Assembly: GCA_036245805.1 (NCBI GenBank)
Contig: BTRK01000005.1
Span: 46,797,216-46,861,215 of the forward strand
Length of the DNA stretch: 64,000 nt
From: Pristionchus mayeri
Lineage: Eukaryota; Nematoda; Chromadorea; Rhabditida; Neodiplogasteridae
Direction of reading: 5' to 3'
Shown here piece after piece: positions 1-13,076 of the stretch. The stretch's first letter is position 1. The number at the start of each line of letters is the position of its first letter. Under the pieces are notes generated by a model. That model was not told the DNA's origin and did no database searches. It saw only the letters and a program-made list of their open reading frames with translations. The position numbers were made by a program, and so were the translations under genes.

Positions 1-1280
1 AAGATTTAGTACTCATAAAATGTTTAGCTGTAGATAATTTAAATGTATTTTTCAAGATTCATGTGTAAGCAATAGAGAAAAAAAAGCATTATCCAGTTGG
101 CGATTTATTGTCCGAAGTCCCGATTTCGTTGAAAATAAATTCGATTTCAGGAAAATACACTCACTCAAAAATATATCAATTATTTATTAATTATACATTG
201 ATATATTCGATTCAGTTATAGTTCGGGAACGATAAGGGCCTTGGCCATAGAGGGAAAAACAACAAACACGTAACGACATTGCTCAAGATGGTTGCATACG
301 TCAGCAAAGGAAGAAGTCAGGGAATGACGTGAGGATGTACATGTTATCTGTAGAGTTCCACTCGTGGATTTGTAATGTTCGGATCTGCGTTTTCGAAAAG
401 CGACCTGGAACCCTCCTCGTATGAATTTAGGCATGAATCTGAAATGATTTATTAGGATATAATTAATTCTGGTGACGTACATGAGGTTAGGTTGAGAAAA
501 GAGGAACGTAGCGACAGCGGGAGTGATAGCCGAGTATCCCGAAGGAGCATGACTGCCCTTCTTTCAATTAAAAAAAAAACAATTTGGGTGAGTGGTTTTA
601 TTTGGTTTATTTGGGTGGAAGGTTAGCTTAATTATGGACGTATCCTGTATAATGAATAATGTGCAATACCCATTCAACCCTAGAATAAAGAAATATAGGA
701 TATAGATCAGTTTGTACTTAGGTAATTCATTGATAACCTTCATGAGAAACTATTAAATTAGAGCACTTGCAGATCCGTGTAAATCTATGATGTATTCAGG
801 AATAAATACATACCAGTTCGTCAGGAGCGATATTAGGTGAGCCTCATAGACCTTGCGAAATGATCATCAAGTGCATCAAATTCGATTTGATCTCCAATAT
901 CCATATACCTCTTTCTCACTCACTCCCCCTCTCTCTCAATGTGACTTGAATGAAATACGTAATTGCTTAGCTTTATTGATTCATTGATATCAATCGTTGC
1001 TTGGCTTTATTGATTCATTGATATCAATCGTATTCTTGCGACGAGCCATCGAGTGTAGATCGATGAATCTAAGAGCGAATGCAATAATGCAACTAAATGA
1101 GTAATTCAACGACATGGTGACATATATTCAATATCTAGATTAAAATAAGATCAATTATAAAGGGATACTGAATTGGATCGATAGCTCTAAAATTCTTCAT
1201 TGCCTAACTCTACAGACAAAAATATAGAAATTGAGCAGAATGAAGATACTAGCTAGTGGTATCTAGTGGAAGGAGCACTA
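1..1280. other. Intergenic, no gene recognised
   Basis: Open frames here are short, lack splice context and show no known motif. The only structure seen is a tandem duplication of about 35 bp at 962-1030 (given separately). Nothing else can be supported. Confidence 0.6.
962..1030. repeat. Two-copy direct tandem repeat
   Basis: A unit of about 35 bp occurs twice in direct succession, with core TTTATTGATTCATTGATATC. The two copies differ by one or two bases. It looks like a local slippage or unequal-exchange product. Confidence 0.8.
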
Positions 1281-1456
1281 GGTCGGATGATCACCGTCGG
1301 ATGATAACCTACTTAATGACTTACAAAAACTGGACTATTCTATAGAACTTTCATTGTAGGTTCCCAAAGTGCCAAAAATGATTCTGTAAAAGTTCAGAAG
1401 GGTCGATTTTTTGGTCATCATCCAGTAGGTTACCATCCGACGATTTTCATCCGACC
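1281..1456. mobile_element. MITE-like element with 33-bp inverted ends
   Basis: The left end begins GGTCGGATGATCACCGTCGG and the right end, read on the other strand, begins GGTCGGATGAAAATCGTCGG. The match continues through GATG-TAACCTACT, giving 33-bp inverted ends with three or four mismatches around a 110-bp centre. No open frame is present, so this is a small non-autonomous element. The target duplication is not clear and the superfamily is unknown. Confidence 0.7.
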
Positions 1457-2047
1457 GGGGAAGGCTAGGCGGTACGCGATAAGAATATTCGAACTGGAGG
1501 GAAGGATCGGTCTAAAGTGATATTCTGGAGTGGTTACATATTCAAAGGTAGGCTCCGCCCATGCGACGCGACGAGTATGTGAAACGCCCCCTTATATTTT
1601 ACATTTCGGGCCTTCGTCTCCTCATTTCTCATCTTTTTACTCAACCAGCCGAATGAGTGTAAGTCATGGAGAGGAGTTTAGTCGAATTGCGAACCCCAAT
1701 GCGAAGCGACGGGAAATGTCAAGAGTAAACGGTTGAAAATTATATATACAAATGGATCCATTACCTACTTTAAATCAAAAATTCCATATCGTAATATAGT
1801 GGGCAATTCGGGCATTGAGATATGCTTAGCTTTGAGATTTCAGTTTCCGAAATTGCCAAATTGACAAAATCTATAAGTAAACACTACCTACAAATGATCG
1901 ACCTCAGACATTTGACAATTAATACAACTCCACTGCAATCTTGTTCACTAAAAAATTTAAAATGTCGAGTGTAAAATGTGTTTATCAGTCAACTCGGGCT
2001 ACACGTATGCCCCTCTTTAAAAAAAATGAGGAAACTGATTGGCTTAG
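1457..2047. other. Intergenic; one GGGCGGAGCCT element on the minus strand
   Basis: No gene is recognised. At 1550-1560 the sequence AGGCTCCGCCC, that is GGGCGGAGCCT on the minus strand, repeats an element also found at 11119-11129 and at 13077-13087. At the last site it stands just before a TATATAAG box. Confidence 0.5.
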
Positions 2048-3343
2048 CACGGGTCTTCTGTAAGAATGCAGGAAAATGAGCCCATTTTGCCACCAGAAAA
2101 AATTCATAGTCATGGATTTCGATGAAACTAAGTTTATGCATACCATTGGGGATCAGACGAAGAACCATGCTCTTGGTTTTGGTCAATTTCGCTCATTTTC
2201 GATTTTTTTGATCTACCCCTATGGGATACTGTAAATCGGTCAATTTTGATCGCACAACCTACTTTTTTTTACTCATTTTACGCAGAATTTCGAGATCTAC
2301 AAATTCCTCTTCATACCCCCTTGACGAAAATGACGAGATCGGGGTCTTTTTGCCAGAAAACCTAATTTTCGACTATGAATATCTATTTTTCTCGACCGGT
2401 ATATAAAATACCCCTCAATATTATTTCACCAGTGAATTCTACGGAGAAAATAAGGTGGGGTCTACGTTGATCATTTTTCTCAGCTCCTCCCTCCGAATAT
2501 CGATTTACTAAGAAGGTTCCCGGACGCATTTTCACGAATTTTCGTTTTTGTTCATTTCTAAGTTCATTTTTGTGCTACCGAAAATTTAAAAAGTGAATTC
2601 GAAAGCTCTCGACAAGCCCGATCAATTGTTCTTAGCGGGTCATAACGCTAAATTCGCTCTTTCTCGAGTTACATGAAAAAATTGTTCCAGGCGGAATTGT
2701 ACTGATTCACACCAAATGCAAATACCTCAAGTAACTCGAGAAAGAGCGAATTTAGCGTTATGACCCGCTAAGAACAATTGATCGGGCTTGTCGAGAGCTT
2801 TCGAATTCACTTTTTAAATTTTCGGTAGCACAAAAATGAACTGAGATATGAACAAAAACGAAAATTCGTGAAAATGCGTCCGGGAACCTTCTTAGTAAAT
2901 CGATATTCGGAGGGAGGAGCTGAGAAAAATGATCAACGTAGACCCCACCTTATTTTGTCCGTAGAATTCACTGGTGAAATAATATTGAGGGGTATTTTAT
3001 ATACCGGTCGAGAAAAATAGATATTCATAGTCGAAAATTAGGTTTTCTGGCAAAAAGACCCCGATCTCGTCATTTTCGTCAAGTGGGTGTGAAGAGGAAT
3101 TTGTAGATCTCGAAATTCTGCGTAAAATGAGTAAAAAAGTAGGTTGTGCGATCAAAATTGACCGATTTACAGTATCCCATGGGGTAGATCAAAAAAATCG
3201 ATAATGAGCGAAATTGACCAAACCAAGAGCATGGGTCTTCGTCTGATCCCCAATGGTATGCATAAACTTAGTTTCATCGAAATTCATGACTATGAATTTT
3301 TTTCTGGTTGCAGACGTTCCTGCATCCTTACAGAAGACCCGTG
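2048..3343. mobile_element. Long fold-back element 1 (about 1.3 kb palindrome)
   Basis: The left arm (about 2048-2680) and right arm (about 2725-3343) are near-perfect reverse complements for some 620 bases around a spacer of about 50 bases. The arms begin ACGGGTCTTCTGTAAG and end CTTACAGAAGACCCGT (one base differs inside). Open frames on both strands mirror each other and are therefore not genes. I see no transposase. The element may be a non-autonomous fold-back transposon. Its transcript would form a long hairpin. Confidence 0.85.
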
Positions 3344-4001
3344 TTATAACGTTTGACAATCGTGCACACCTGACCTCGTGTTTTGTACATCTGATCTCCC
3401 CCGTGTATGACCACTTTAACATCTACTTGATCAATATACATTTGGACGGGAATAAGTTCGGTTTAATTGGTCGCCGCTCTATACCAGTGATGGAACCGAT
3501 CGCTGAATGAAACAGTTAGCTGCGCGAGAAATTTTCCTCTTTCCGCACACTTTTTTTCCAGGAATCGTCTGACTCTCTCCAAACCACGCGCACTTTCATC
3601 TATCAGAGTGAGCGAGAGAGTGTATGATATGGAGAGACTGAGAACATTGTTTTTTTTGTATATCTGACCGGTGAGAGAGCAATAATAATGGAGAGATCAC
3701 GTCTGCAAAACCTCAAACTGATTTTAGTGCCGATAGGTGTTTTAGTATTCAAGCAAAGGTGATGCCATGCTTGCTTGTTGTTAAATTGATCGTTGACATG
3801 CTGATCACTGCACTATCTCGTGAATCGTGCACTCTTGCACCCTCCAACATGCTGTTCTTTCAAATATATGCATAATCCCCCCGTTTACAAACACTAAGCA
3901 CATCACGAATGAAAGAGAGACACTACACGAATAATTTTATAATTAATTGGTACGTCGAAAATGAAAGAGATCGATCAATTTCCACCCGATTGATGGCGTC
4001 A
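3344..4001. other. Intergenic, no gene recognised
   Basis: The region between fold-back element 1 and the 3' end of RCR1 is AT-rich with short low-complexity tracts, for example GAGAGAG-type stretches near 3600-3690. No exon or repeat pair can be supported. Confidence 0.5.
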
Positions 4002-5654
4002 TTATGCGTCTATAAGATTTTCATACAATGTCACAAATGCTCCTTTTGTTCGACATTCCGAACAATGTTTCTCGGCTGGAGGAGCATCAGCTTGCTTGTC
4101 CGCGCACTCGCGGCAGACCGCGTGTCTGCATGCGGGGAAGAAGACGCGGAGACGCGGCGACTCGACTCCACATGGACGGCACTCGCGGGAGTAATGATAT
4201 CGAGGCGCAAACCTGGACAAAACACTGAGATTATAGCTACTATAACACAATTCAAAGCAAAATCATAGAGCAAACTTAGTTAATCTTACATTCATTGCAC
4301 TTACTAAATACACTTATGAGGGAGTGGCGAAATATCGACAAACTTCAGCTCATTCTCCATTTTGAGGCATTCTATTTCCACTCTCCACTTATCACAAACG
4401 ATGCCCTTAGCTCGTGCCATTCTTGCCAGTGCCGCGTCATACTTCGATAATGCAACGTCGACTACAGCTGAAGCTGCTGCAGCTTCTTCAAAGCAGCCGA
4501 ACGCTGCGAAGACGCGCGATCCTCCGCGAGCGCGCGCGACTTTCTTCGCGTTTCTCAAAGCCACACGGGCATGAAAAGAGCGGTTTTCGGCAGCGCTGAG
4601 GGCTCTTGAGGCAGCTGTGAAGAGACGTGCCGCCATCGAATACCGTTGTAGTGCTTTATCGATTACATTGACGGCTTTTTCTATGACCGCCTCTGTTGCA
4701 TCGAACTCAACCCTGAAAAAATGAAAAATGCAAACAATAACTGGAAAATAGATCTGAACTTGAAAACGTATGTTATAATATTAAAGGTTTTTCGTGTGAC
4801 TTATCAAAGATCAAAGGGCCAATCGCACAACTATATCTACCAGTTCATTTGGAATAGATAGTGCATATAATTCAGATACTATGGAACGGTTTCTCAAATT
4901 GTAATGCTCACATCGCACTTTCGTAGTCATCTCCGAGCTGTACTCGTTGTCGTTTGCACGAGATTCTTTCGCGGAGGTGCACGAATTCCCCGTTCGCACG
5001 ACAATATGAGCAGCGAAGCCGTTGTCCCGTTTCCCAGGCAGCCAAATCCATCTCACTAGCGCACGCACCGCACACCACGTGTCCGCACGCGGAAAAAACG
5101 GAGAGGCGAATCGGAAACTCGCATAGGCAGATGGTGCATTCTCGAGAGAACCGGACAGGCTGTCTAAAGTGTTATCTTGTCAAACAGAATCCGGAATTAG
5201 TGTTGGCTTATGTGCTGTAGTTCTGAGCAACGCAATATTTAGGAAATTAAAACATCAATGGCTGGCACAATTGTACCTGTCAACGTTTTTCGAGTCGCAG
5301 AAAATTTCGACGCAATCGTACCATTCATTGTCGCAGTCAGAAGAACTATAAAGTTTAAATGTAAAAAAAGTAGAAAATTACAAGATTTGTCAATTTTTAG
5401 TAACGGGTATTCATCTCCGTACCTAATAAGAACAACATAGTAGTATTTACCAATCGTTTTCAGAACTCGCTGAAACGCATAACCTCTCCACCGCGTCGTG
5501 CCATTCCTTCCCGAGATAACCCGTGTACATACTAAAATACGAATTCGCAAGTTTTTTTTAAATAGATAATATACAGTTTTGTATCTCTCGTCATTTTGCA
5601 CACAACTCACTAATCCGCAACGGCGTTGCTATCATTCACAGCCGCCTCCATCAT
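4002..5654 (-). CDS. RCR1: RING-coiled coil-RING protein, type I
   Basis: Six exons on the minus strand: 5654-5611, 5531-5451, 5344-5277, 5163-4912, 4712-4344 and 4224-4002. Exon 2 holds GKEWHDAVE and exon 3 DNEWYDCVE, so an E-W-[HY]-D motif occurs twice before the first RING. Exon 4 is a C3HC4 RING (CTIC, CGHVVCGAC, CSYC). Exon 5 is a 369-nt alanine-rich helical segment containing VARARGGSRVFAAF. Exon 6 is the second RING (CRPC, CRHAVCREC, CSEC) ending GAFVTLYENLIDA. From exon 4 onward all junctions are phase 2 and the frame is open. The exon 2 to exon 3 junction is one base out of frame as I read it, so a frameshift, sequence error or other splice choice must exist there. By family the RINGs bind zinc and probably act as ubiquitin ligase modules. 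Targets are unknown. Confidence 0.75.
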
Positions 5655-6608
5655 CTTGATCGCTCTGTTAAGCTCGATTTTCGCTCGATTTTCGCATCTA
5701 CGCTTTCAAACGAACCCTGAAAAAAGGTTATCGTCGAGAAAAGTTATCTTGTTGGGATTGAAACGCATTGGAATGTCTATTCTTATTGGAATTCGCATAA
5801 CTATTGGAATTCCGGAAACAATTCCAACAGGATAACTCTCCTACTCACAGGTCGCGAGAGCGAACAGAATCACGAGACGAACAGTACAAGTTCGAGGACT
5901 ACTGCAAAGCAGCAATTCATAACATGGTGAAAATGAAAGGCGAAAATCTGAAGGCCATTCTCGTTTAAAAATAACAACATATGGCATCGGACTGGTGCAG
6001 TAAAAACAGTAGGAAGCATGTTGTGCCCAATACGACTCGGAGTATGTCATTAGATTTTTCCTTATATAAAAATTCGTTTATGCAAAATGTATTCATACAC
6101 AACATGGAGTAATACAAATGTGTTACATGATGTGGGGTAAGATTGGGCAATCGTCTTATCTTTATTATCGTAACGCAATCGTATGAAAAGGATCGAGGGT
6201 AGTTGGGAAGGTGGAAGCATTTGTTATCTCGTGTGCTTTAAAAGCGATGTAGGGAGGGAAAGCGTGTGCAAACTTCAGACGAAACATAGATTTGGAAAAT
6301 GAAGTTCTGTTCGGGCTCCAAACCTCGATATTAGCGGAGAAAATTCTTATCGAATATGGTTAATCCCTACTCACATATGTCTAGATAATTCGAGTAGATA
6401 TATAGCGAACGAACGATAACTATGAAAATGTTTTTACACTGCCCCTTCACTCATCGCAGTTGTTTACCTGTTCGATGATTTGACATAGTTTAAGTACTTT
6501 TATCATTTTAAATTAGTGAACAAAGGGAAAATATAAAATAATGTGAAGTAACATACATTTTACCACGCGCGCATTATTGTGTACTAAAATCCTCAGTTAT
6601 TCAATACT
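5655..6608. other. Intergenic between RCR1 and RCR2
   Basis: This stretch contains the upstream region of RCR1 (minus strand, starting at 5654) and the 3' flank of RCR2. A motif close to TATTGGAATTC is repeated three times at 5765-5835. No further exon is supported. Confidence 0.45.
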
Positions 6609-8014
6609 CTAATTCTCATAAAGCTCGACGAATGCTCCCACGACTTTGCATGCGGGACATGCAAACAATTGATTTGTGTATCCGTCGCAAACTTGGACTT
6701 CTTGCTTATCCGCGCACTCGCGGCAGACCGCGTGGCCGCACGCGGAGAAGAAGACACGCTGACGCGGATGCTCGGAATTACAACCATGACAGCGACGCGA
6801 GAAAAGATTCCCGAGCTTGGAACTGGAAATAAATAATTCAAATGGACAATTACGATAGAATTCAGATTCAGAAATATATCATATGACTACGAGTAGACTG
6901 TGATTGTTGCAACTAACCTCTTCTCATTCGCCCTTCGCTCTGGACCAACTTGCAGGTTTGTATCTGTTTGGATCGCACTCTGCAACGCTTGGTGCGACTT
7001 CTCATATGCTTTCTGCAGAACGTATCATATTTTGTCTTCGCAATAATTGATTGGCTTCAGTCTGAGTGTTTTCTCACCCACCAGACAGGCGGGAAAGCAC
7101 GCATAATGAAGAATGCGAATAAATGCCTACCTTGAGTGCTGCCTCTGCAAGCTCTACTGCTCTTGAAGCATCATCAAGTCGGGCTTCAGCTGTGTTGACG
7201 TTGCTTTCGAGTGTACCAATGGTCGCATTTCGATTGGCAAAGGCGTGTGGAGCGACCATTTTAGCATTCAACGCGGTGATAGCCTCACGAACTGCTGTAA
7301 AAAAATCAGAAGTTAATCATTAATCGTAATCAGCAACCCACTAATTACCACTAAAACAGCATGGAAAGAATACAGTTTCCTGATGGCTCGACAATATGAT
7401 GAGGAGGAAATAACATGATGGGCAAACCGTGTAAGGCGGCTTCTTGTTCATCCCGTGCGATGCAGCATTTGAGATCAGCTACCATCACACGTCTTGCTGC
7501 TGCCTCATTGGCGAAAGTTGCAGATGCGCAGAGGAGTTGTTCTTCCATCAGGACGATTCTAAAAGTATTATTTTATTCGTTAACATATTTTTTTAAAATA
7601 TTGAAAATGTAATAAATATGTTCCTCCTTCAGAGCAGAAACGGTTTATTGTGAAACAAATATTCTAAAAAATGAATTTGGCAATTGTAATTGTTTTCTGT
7701 GTTGATTTATCATGTTCCGACTTTACATTAGCAGACAAATTAAAAAATTGTTGATCGATTGTTCACACACCTGTCAGCCCTCTCAAGCTCGGGGGTCGCT
7801 GACTTCTTCGCCGATCATTTCTTCGTGGAAATCAAAATACGCGCCGGGCTTTCGACAATACGGGCAGAGAATCTGATGCATTGCATAGAAGGCGTCCAGT
7901 GACATGCGCAAAGCGCACGCGCGGCAGACCGCGTGACCGCACGCGGACGAAACGGCACGGTGTCGCGGAGACTCAGTATAACACACGGGACACTCGCGTG
8001 AGTAACTTGCCGAG
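6609..8014 (-). pseudogene. RCR2: RING-coiled coil-RING, frameshifted
   Basis: Exons on the minus strand: RING1 8014-7771, helical exons 7558-7349, 7294-7131 and 7012-6918, and RING2 6822-6609. RING1 has CPVC, CGHAVCRAC and CPYC. It runs into TGA because a run of five G at 7791-7795 (minus-strand C) is one base too long. With four the frame would pass through PELERADR to the donor in phase 2. The exon 7558-7349 also ends in a stop and does not meet the next exon in phase, so there is a second defect. The remaining helical exons are in frame and contain VNTAEARLDDASRAVELAEA. RING2 is complete (CHGC, CGHAVCREC, CPAC) and ends GAFVELYEN. No N-terminal exons are visible upstream. This is a decayed gene or one with homopolymer sequence errors. 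Confidence 0.65.
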
Positions 8015-8640
8015 CTGAAATAGTTTTTTATGTTTTGAAATGCTTCAAATACTCAAATGCTCGGAACAAATCATCTCAATATTGAGTAAACCACACATTT
8101 TTCTGAGACATTGTGACTATAATTTAAAAAAGCCAAAAAATAAACCAAAATTCATAATTTGAAGTAGCCACAAACATTTCGTTGCGTATATCTCCGGTAT
8201 GTTCTGGGGGGAAAGAATTGGGAACTACGTTGCTCATATTGTTCGAAGTTGCAACGAATATTTCTGCAAATAATTATTGAAAAATTATGAACATTCGATA
8301 ACGATATTTTTTTTTAAAATACGAATATACTGACAATGGGTGGGGTAGAACACTGCTAGGCAAGTGTTGATGTCTTTGAGTATCGGTTTGGGAGAGTCAA
8401 CATAATTAGAATGTGTGGATATATTAATTGAGCACTGTCACAGGGGATGCTATACAAAAAATATTTTCTATTCCAGCTTGATCAGTTGTAGACGCGTCAT
8501 GCTCATACAGCATGACCTCTGGCAGGCATTAAAGGACTGTGTGTGGATAATGTCCAATCTCAGCCATTTGTAATGGTTTGCCGTTTTTCCTTTTGTTAGA
8601 TTGTATTTATTTTATTTATTTTTATTTTTATATTTTTGTA
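8015..8640. other. Intergenic between divergent RCR2 and RCR3
   Basis: AT-rich sequence separates the minus-strand RCR2 from the plus-strand RCR3 and would hold both promoters. I found no E-W-[HY]-D exon for RCR2 and no clear TATA box shared with the other loci. Confidence 0.45.
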
Positions 8641-8642
8641 TG

Positions 8643-9932
8643 AAGATGGACGGATTTGAGGGTGAATGGTACGATGCACCATCGAACTTCAGCGCGCTCA
8701 CGCTTTGACACTTCGTTAAATTGCTATGTGATTTTCTTTTGAGAGAATTTTCGTAACATTTTATGAGTATTTTATTGCGTGCCTTTGAAGCGATACTGAA
8801 GACCATGAAGACAGTTTTCTCGAGTCGAAAGTTGAAAAATACGTTGAGAGGAAAAATACGTTCATCACTTACGCTATTTTTAAACACAAATTTAACTCAA
8901 TTTGCACATTTTACAGATTTATTTCATAGAGATCCGCCCCGCTTCTCTCTCGCTTGTGAAATCTGTTGCGTCGAGTATCCGCCTCTCCGCTCTGTCTTTT
9001 CCGCGTGCGGACACGCGGTCTGCCGCGCGTGCGCGAGCGAATTGGATCTTGCTGCCTGGGAACAAGGAAATTATGTACGATGTCCCTTCTGCCGTGCAAA
9101 GGGCCGTGGAGTATATCGAGAAGATAATTTTCGAACGAGAGACAGAAGACTACACGATGCAGAGGTTCGCCGAGTAGAGTTAGAATATTTCCCTTAACAC
9201 ACGAAACTTTTTCTATGATCTATAATAGTTATACTTCCTCTAATCTATCCATATGTTCCTTCTTTACCTGCAATTTCTTGCAGGGTTCTATGCCAAGCAA
9301 TAGCGAAAAGAGCCACGAAAGCGTCAAATGCAGTTTCGTCAGCGCTGAAAGATGCGTTAGACGCACAGCGAAGGTTTCACGATGTGGCTGCAAATCTTAG
9401 TCGTGCCTGTTGCCATGAAACTCATGCAAAGACTGCGTCGAATAACGCTGCGAAAGAAGCAAGAGCTCGCGGCGGATCGCTTGCATTTGCAGCCTTTCGC
9501 TGTGCTGCAGCTGCAAATGAGGCTGCTGCGGCTGCTGCGGCTGTCCGGAAAGAGTACGATACGATGCTGGCGAGGAATGAGAACACTCGGGACATATGGT
9601 ACTCCAAGCGAAAGATGGAGATAGACTGCCTCAAAATGGGAAATGAAAGAAGGTTTGAGTGAAATCAAAAAAAATCAAAATAGTAAAGAAAATGCCTTAT
9701 CATGTTGAAAAAAACTCTTCAAAACAACATATTTTACAGCTTTGCACTTGGTTACGAATAATCCCGAGACTGTGGTACTTGCGGAGATGAGTGGCCGCGC
9801 CATCGCGTATTCTTCTCCGAGTGCGGACACGCGGTCTGCCGCGCGTGCGCGGACAAGCAAGCTGAAGCGTCGATGCGCTGTCCGGAGTGTCGCACCAAAG
9901 GTGTCTTCGTGCCATTGTATGAGGACATATGA
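8643..9932 (+). pseudogene. RCR3: RING-coiled coil-RING, type I, nonsense codon before RING2
   Basis: A possible first exon begins at ATG 8646 and encodes MDGFEGEWYDAPS, with one E-W-Y-D motif. Its splice donor is not clear. RING1 is exon 8930-9178 (CEIC, CGHAVCRAC, CPFC), with acceptor TTTCATAG. The helical exon is 9284-9652, exactly 369 nt, and contains EARARGGSLAFAAF and a long alanine run. RING2 is exon 9740-9932 (CGTC, CGHAVCRAC, CPEC) ending GVFVPLYEDI. In RING2 the codon that is Tyr in RCR4 is TAA at 9759-9761, so translation would stop just before the second RING. The result is either a pseudogene or a RING-coiled coil protein that has lost the second RING. Spacing and phases match RCR1. 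Confidence 0.65.
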
Positions 9933-11896
9933 TTGCTGAATAAACAAGCTAATGAATAAACGTTTAGTTATAACTCTATACTCAGGTCCATTATATTCGT
10001 TCATTATTTGCTTGGGGAATTTTCAATACCCACAACTTTCAACTAACTGATAAAGACACAATTGTAAATGTAGATGCGTAAATCCTGTCAGATCGATTTT
10101 AACTTGGTGGCTTGCTAATCACGCACGTAGGCCGGCGTAAACTTAAACAAAATACAGACTGATCAAAGTTGTCTTCCATGATCGGTTCCCATCAATCCTT
10201 GTTCCACATGTTAACTGTGCCGAAGTGGCACATCACTGCACTTTCAAGAGCGTGAACGCAGCTCTTGACGTCATGAGTTTGAAAAATGGCATTTAATCCT
10301 CTCCCAGAAGGGGATTAACCACCTGTAGCGGTCAAAAAACCCCTCAACTAATAGTGCACAAACGGGGGTTGAATGAAAAAACACACGATAGAGATGACTG
10401 TGTAGCAAAGATAAATCGTGTTCACATTCACAATTTGTCGACCAAACACACATATCTAATTCGGATGCATAGAACACACAATGAATGCAGATTGACGTTA
10501 GCCCTGAGGGTACAACTGTAAACAATGTACTCGCATAATTATAAGGATACAATGCAATAAAATGCATAACAATATCAGCAAGCTTTGGAAACTGTATCAA
10601 TTCTGTCGACAAGTTCAGAGGGATAGGGATTATCATGGGATTAGGAAAACACTTATCGCATTGGTCGGAAAGGAGTGCAAGTGAATCACTTGGACTGTGA
10701 AGGAACGGCGAGGAAGAGGAATCAAATAATTACTTCCCCACACCCTCAATCACATCCTCGAATAGCCGGACGTATCCTCCACTTCTGCGACACTCGAACG
10801 TTGGATTCACTTGCAGGACGAGAAGAGACGAGACCAGGTGGAGGTAAATTGAGAAGATAACATCAATCTGAAATTATTGGAAATTAGATGAGGATCGTAA
10901 ATTCAGTCACCATTTTCTACTCATGGAAATCCAAGAATCTCATAGCTTCAAATGCGTGTTCCTATCAATCAACTCACTGGTACGACAACCAAAGGCCCAC
11001 GTTGAGGAAAGGTTGGCGGTTCCGAGGTGAGAAAGGATATGATCGGACTGTGAGGGAGGTCTGAAGAGGCGGAGTTCCTGGAATCTGGAGGCGGGACCTC
11101 ATTTATATTTGGATATGTAGGCTCCGCCCATCTGGTTGCTGAGCGATCGGATCGCCCACAATGCTTGATGGTGCTGGGGCACTTCGCGAGGTCCGCCCAC
11201 ATTGGTTGATCAGTGGACCTACTGCAATTGATACAGAGAGAGAACGGTAAAAACATAAAATTATGAAACTAGGCATGGCTCAATATAATTTTATCAACAC
11301 AGTCTCTTTCGGCACTCACACCGAAAAGAGAGGTCGTACAATGGAGAGACTAACTTATAACGGAGTCACAGGTCACATTTTTGATCATTTTTGATCATAT
11401 TGGATACCTAACTGAGTCAGTTTTCAGTTATTTTCTTCAGGATGATCCTAATGGGAATATGCCATACATTTGGTTTGGACCACCTCAAAGCGTGCTAGGA
11501 AGTACCATTCAATAACTGACTGTAGATTTCAATCCTTTTTAATGTTGATCTTTGACTTTTGACCAATAGAAGGTCGGTTTTTTATCTTGTGACACAAAAG
11601 AAAGGCATATTAGAGTAGATCCTGACAGGGCGTATATCTGTTTTATGGTCGATATGGAAAGAACAGAACACACCATCATGACATTTTGCATGTTGATGAG
11701 GCATGTATGCACCGTTGACTTTGCGTAATCGACCGTCAAGCGATAAAAACATGTGATTGAGAATAGGCGGGGAACTGATACCCGATGGAGTTTTGATTTG
11801 ATGTTGTTTATTTTCCCCCGTTATGTTATTAGTCTACCTCTGATCCCCGAAATAACACCGAATTGCATGTCTCCCTCGTGTCATCTCGGATCATTC
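9933..11896. other. Intergenic; no gene recognised
   Basis: About 2 kb without a supportable exon. At 11119-11129 lies AGGCTCCGCCC (GGGCGGAGCCT on the minus strand), followed on the minus strand by an AT-rich ATATAAAT at about 11100, so a minus-strand promoter is possible, but no gene follows it. At about 10300 a CTCCCAGAAGGGGATTAACC motif resembles the repeat at 11.9 and 16.2-16.6 kb. Confidence 0.45.
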
Positions 11897-12210
11897 CCAG
11901 GAGGGGGATTAACCCCTATTACGAGATAGGGCAAAGACAACAGGATCAGTGTTCTCCCTTTGATTGGGGAGAGTTATAGGTGGGAGAGCACGTCGCGCAA
12001 TTGACAGATGCAACACGGAGGAATGCATCGAGTTACGCAATGGGAACCGATCGACGATGTTTGAGGTGGCATCTACTCCTCTGTCTACCGTAAACGAATA
12101 ATTTCGTTTGCAATTGAAAATAGTGTGCGTGCTAGTGCTGATAAATCGGCTTGCGCTCTCCTCATTTCACGTGATCTCTAACCGGTCAGACAAAGCGAGA
12201 TTGCGCGTGC
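11897..12210 (+). repeat. Dispersed repeat family, copy 1
   Basis: This segment matches, in inverted orientation and with moderate divergence, 15845-16170. Shared blocks include GGATTAA, ATTACGAGA, CTCCCTTTGA, CGCAATTGACAG, GAACCGATC and CTCTCCTCATTT in the same order. No open frame is conserved, so it is a non-coding dispersed repeat, perhaps an old non-autonomous element. Confidence 0.65.
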
Positions 12211-13076
12211 AACCAGGATATAATACGCCGATTTGCCCTCACTAGTTTGTGACTTGAAGGTTTCGAGCAATGATACCACGTTCTCTTAATTCTTTACAAT
12301 CGCTCCAAACAAAAGAAAGGGCAAAAATGCACGAGGAAATAGTAGGCTGAAACAAATAGTCACTTACAAATAGATTACTTATTGGCGCAGCTCGTGCGTT
12401 ATCTAAAGTAGTCGATAGGTATGTGGTGTCAATACGGGTACGGTAGCTCACGGCTCCGGTTTATTAGAAGCGAGCGAACCGTTAATCAGTCATGTATCAT
12501 TAAATACCGATTCACTACAGTGCATACATCGAGTAATTGTGTCTTCATTTCCCACGCTATCTACACCATCTGAGTGTCGAGGGAATGTGGAAAGTGAAAA
12601 TACGATTAACCGAAATTCGGACTCAATGAATCACCCGTGCGACCTGTAAAAATTGAGCCGCAACTATTGCTACATTTTTTTGAGAAAATTATATATTATT
12701 GTAAAATGGTTAAAGTTGACACTGAGAGAAAGAGAGACAGGGAAATAAAAATATGATTACGGGAAATATTTAGCTACATATTTCAAATCTCGATAGATCG
12801 AAGTTGCATCCGTCTATAGGTCCCCATCGAGTATTGCATCACATCTGTCAATTGCGCAGGCGCTGCTCATAGTCATATCCCCCTTTCAAAGGCGAACACT
12901 TCCCATATTGTCTCTCATATTATCAAATGAGACCAGAGGTGCTAGTCGATCACCCCTTCTGTGAGGTCCCGTGGTACAGCATACGACAGCTAAATACGCA
13001 CGACAGAGAGATCCCATACCGCTGTTTAGAATGGTCCATGGGCTGAGATATCCACCTGCCTGAGCCATCTGGGTCT
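12211..13076. other. Intergenic; no gene recognised
   Basis: No supportable exon is seen. A short block around 12850 (CTGTCAATTGCGC) repeats part of the dispersed repeat at 12.0 and 16.07 kb, so a fragment of a third copy may lie here. Confidence 0.4.

Noticed and set aside
216..482. Open frame of 88 codons on the minus strand near the left edge
   Set aside because: No family motif, no splice context and composition like the surrounding non-coding DNA.
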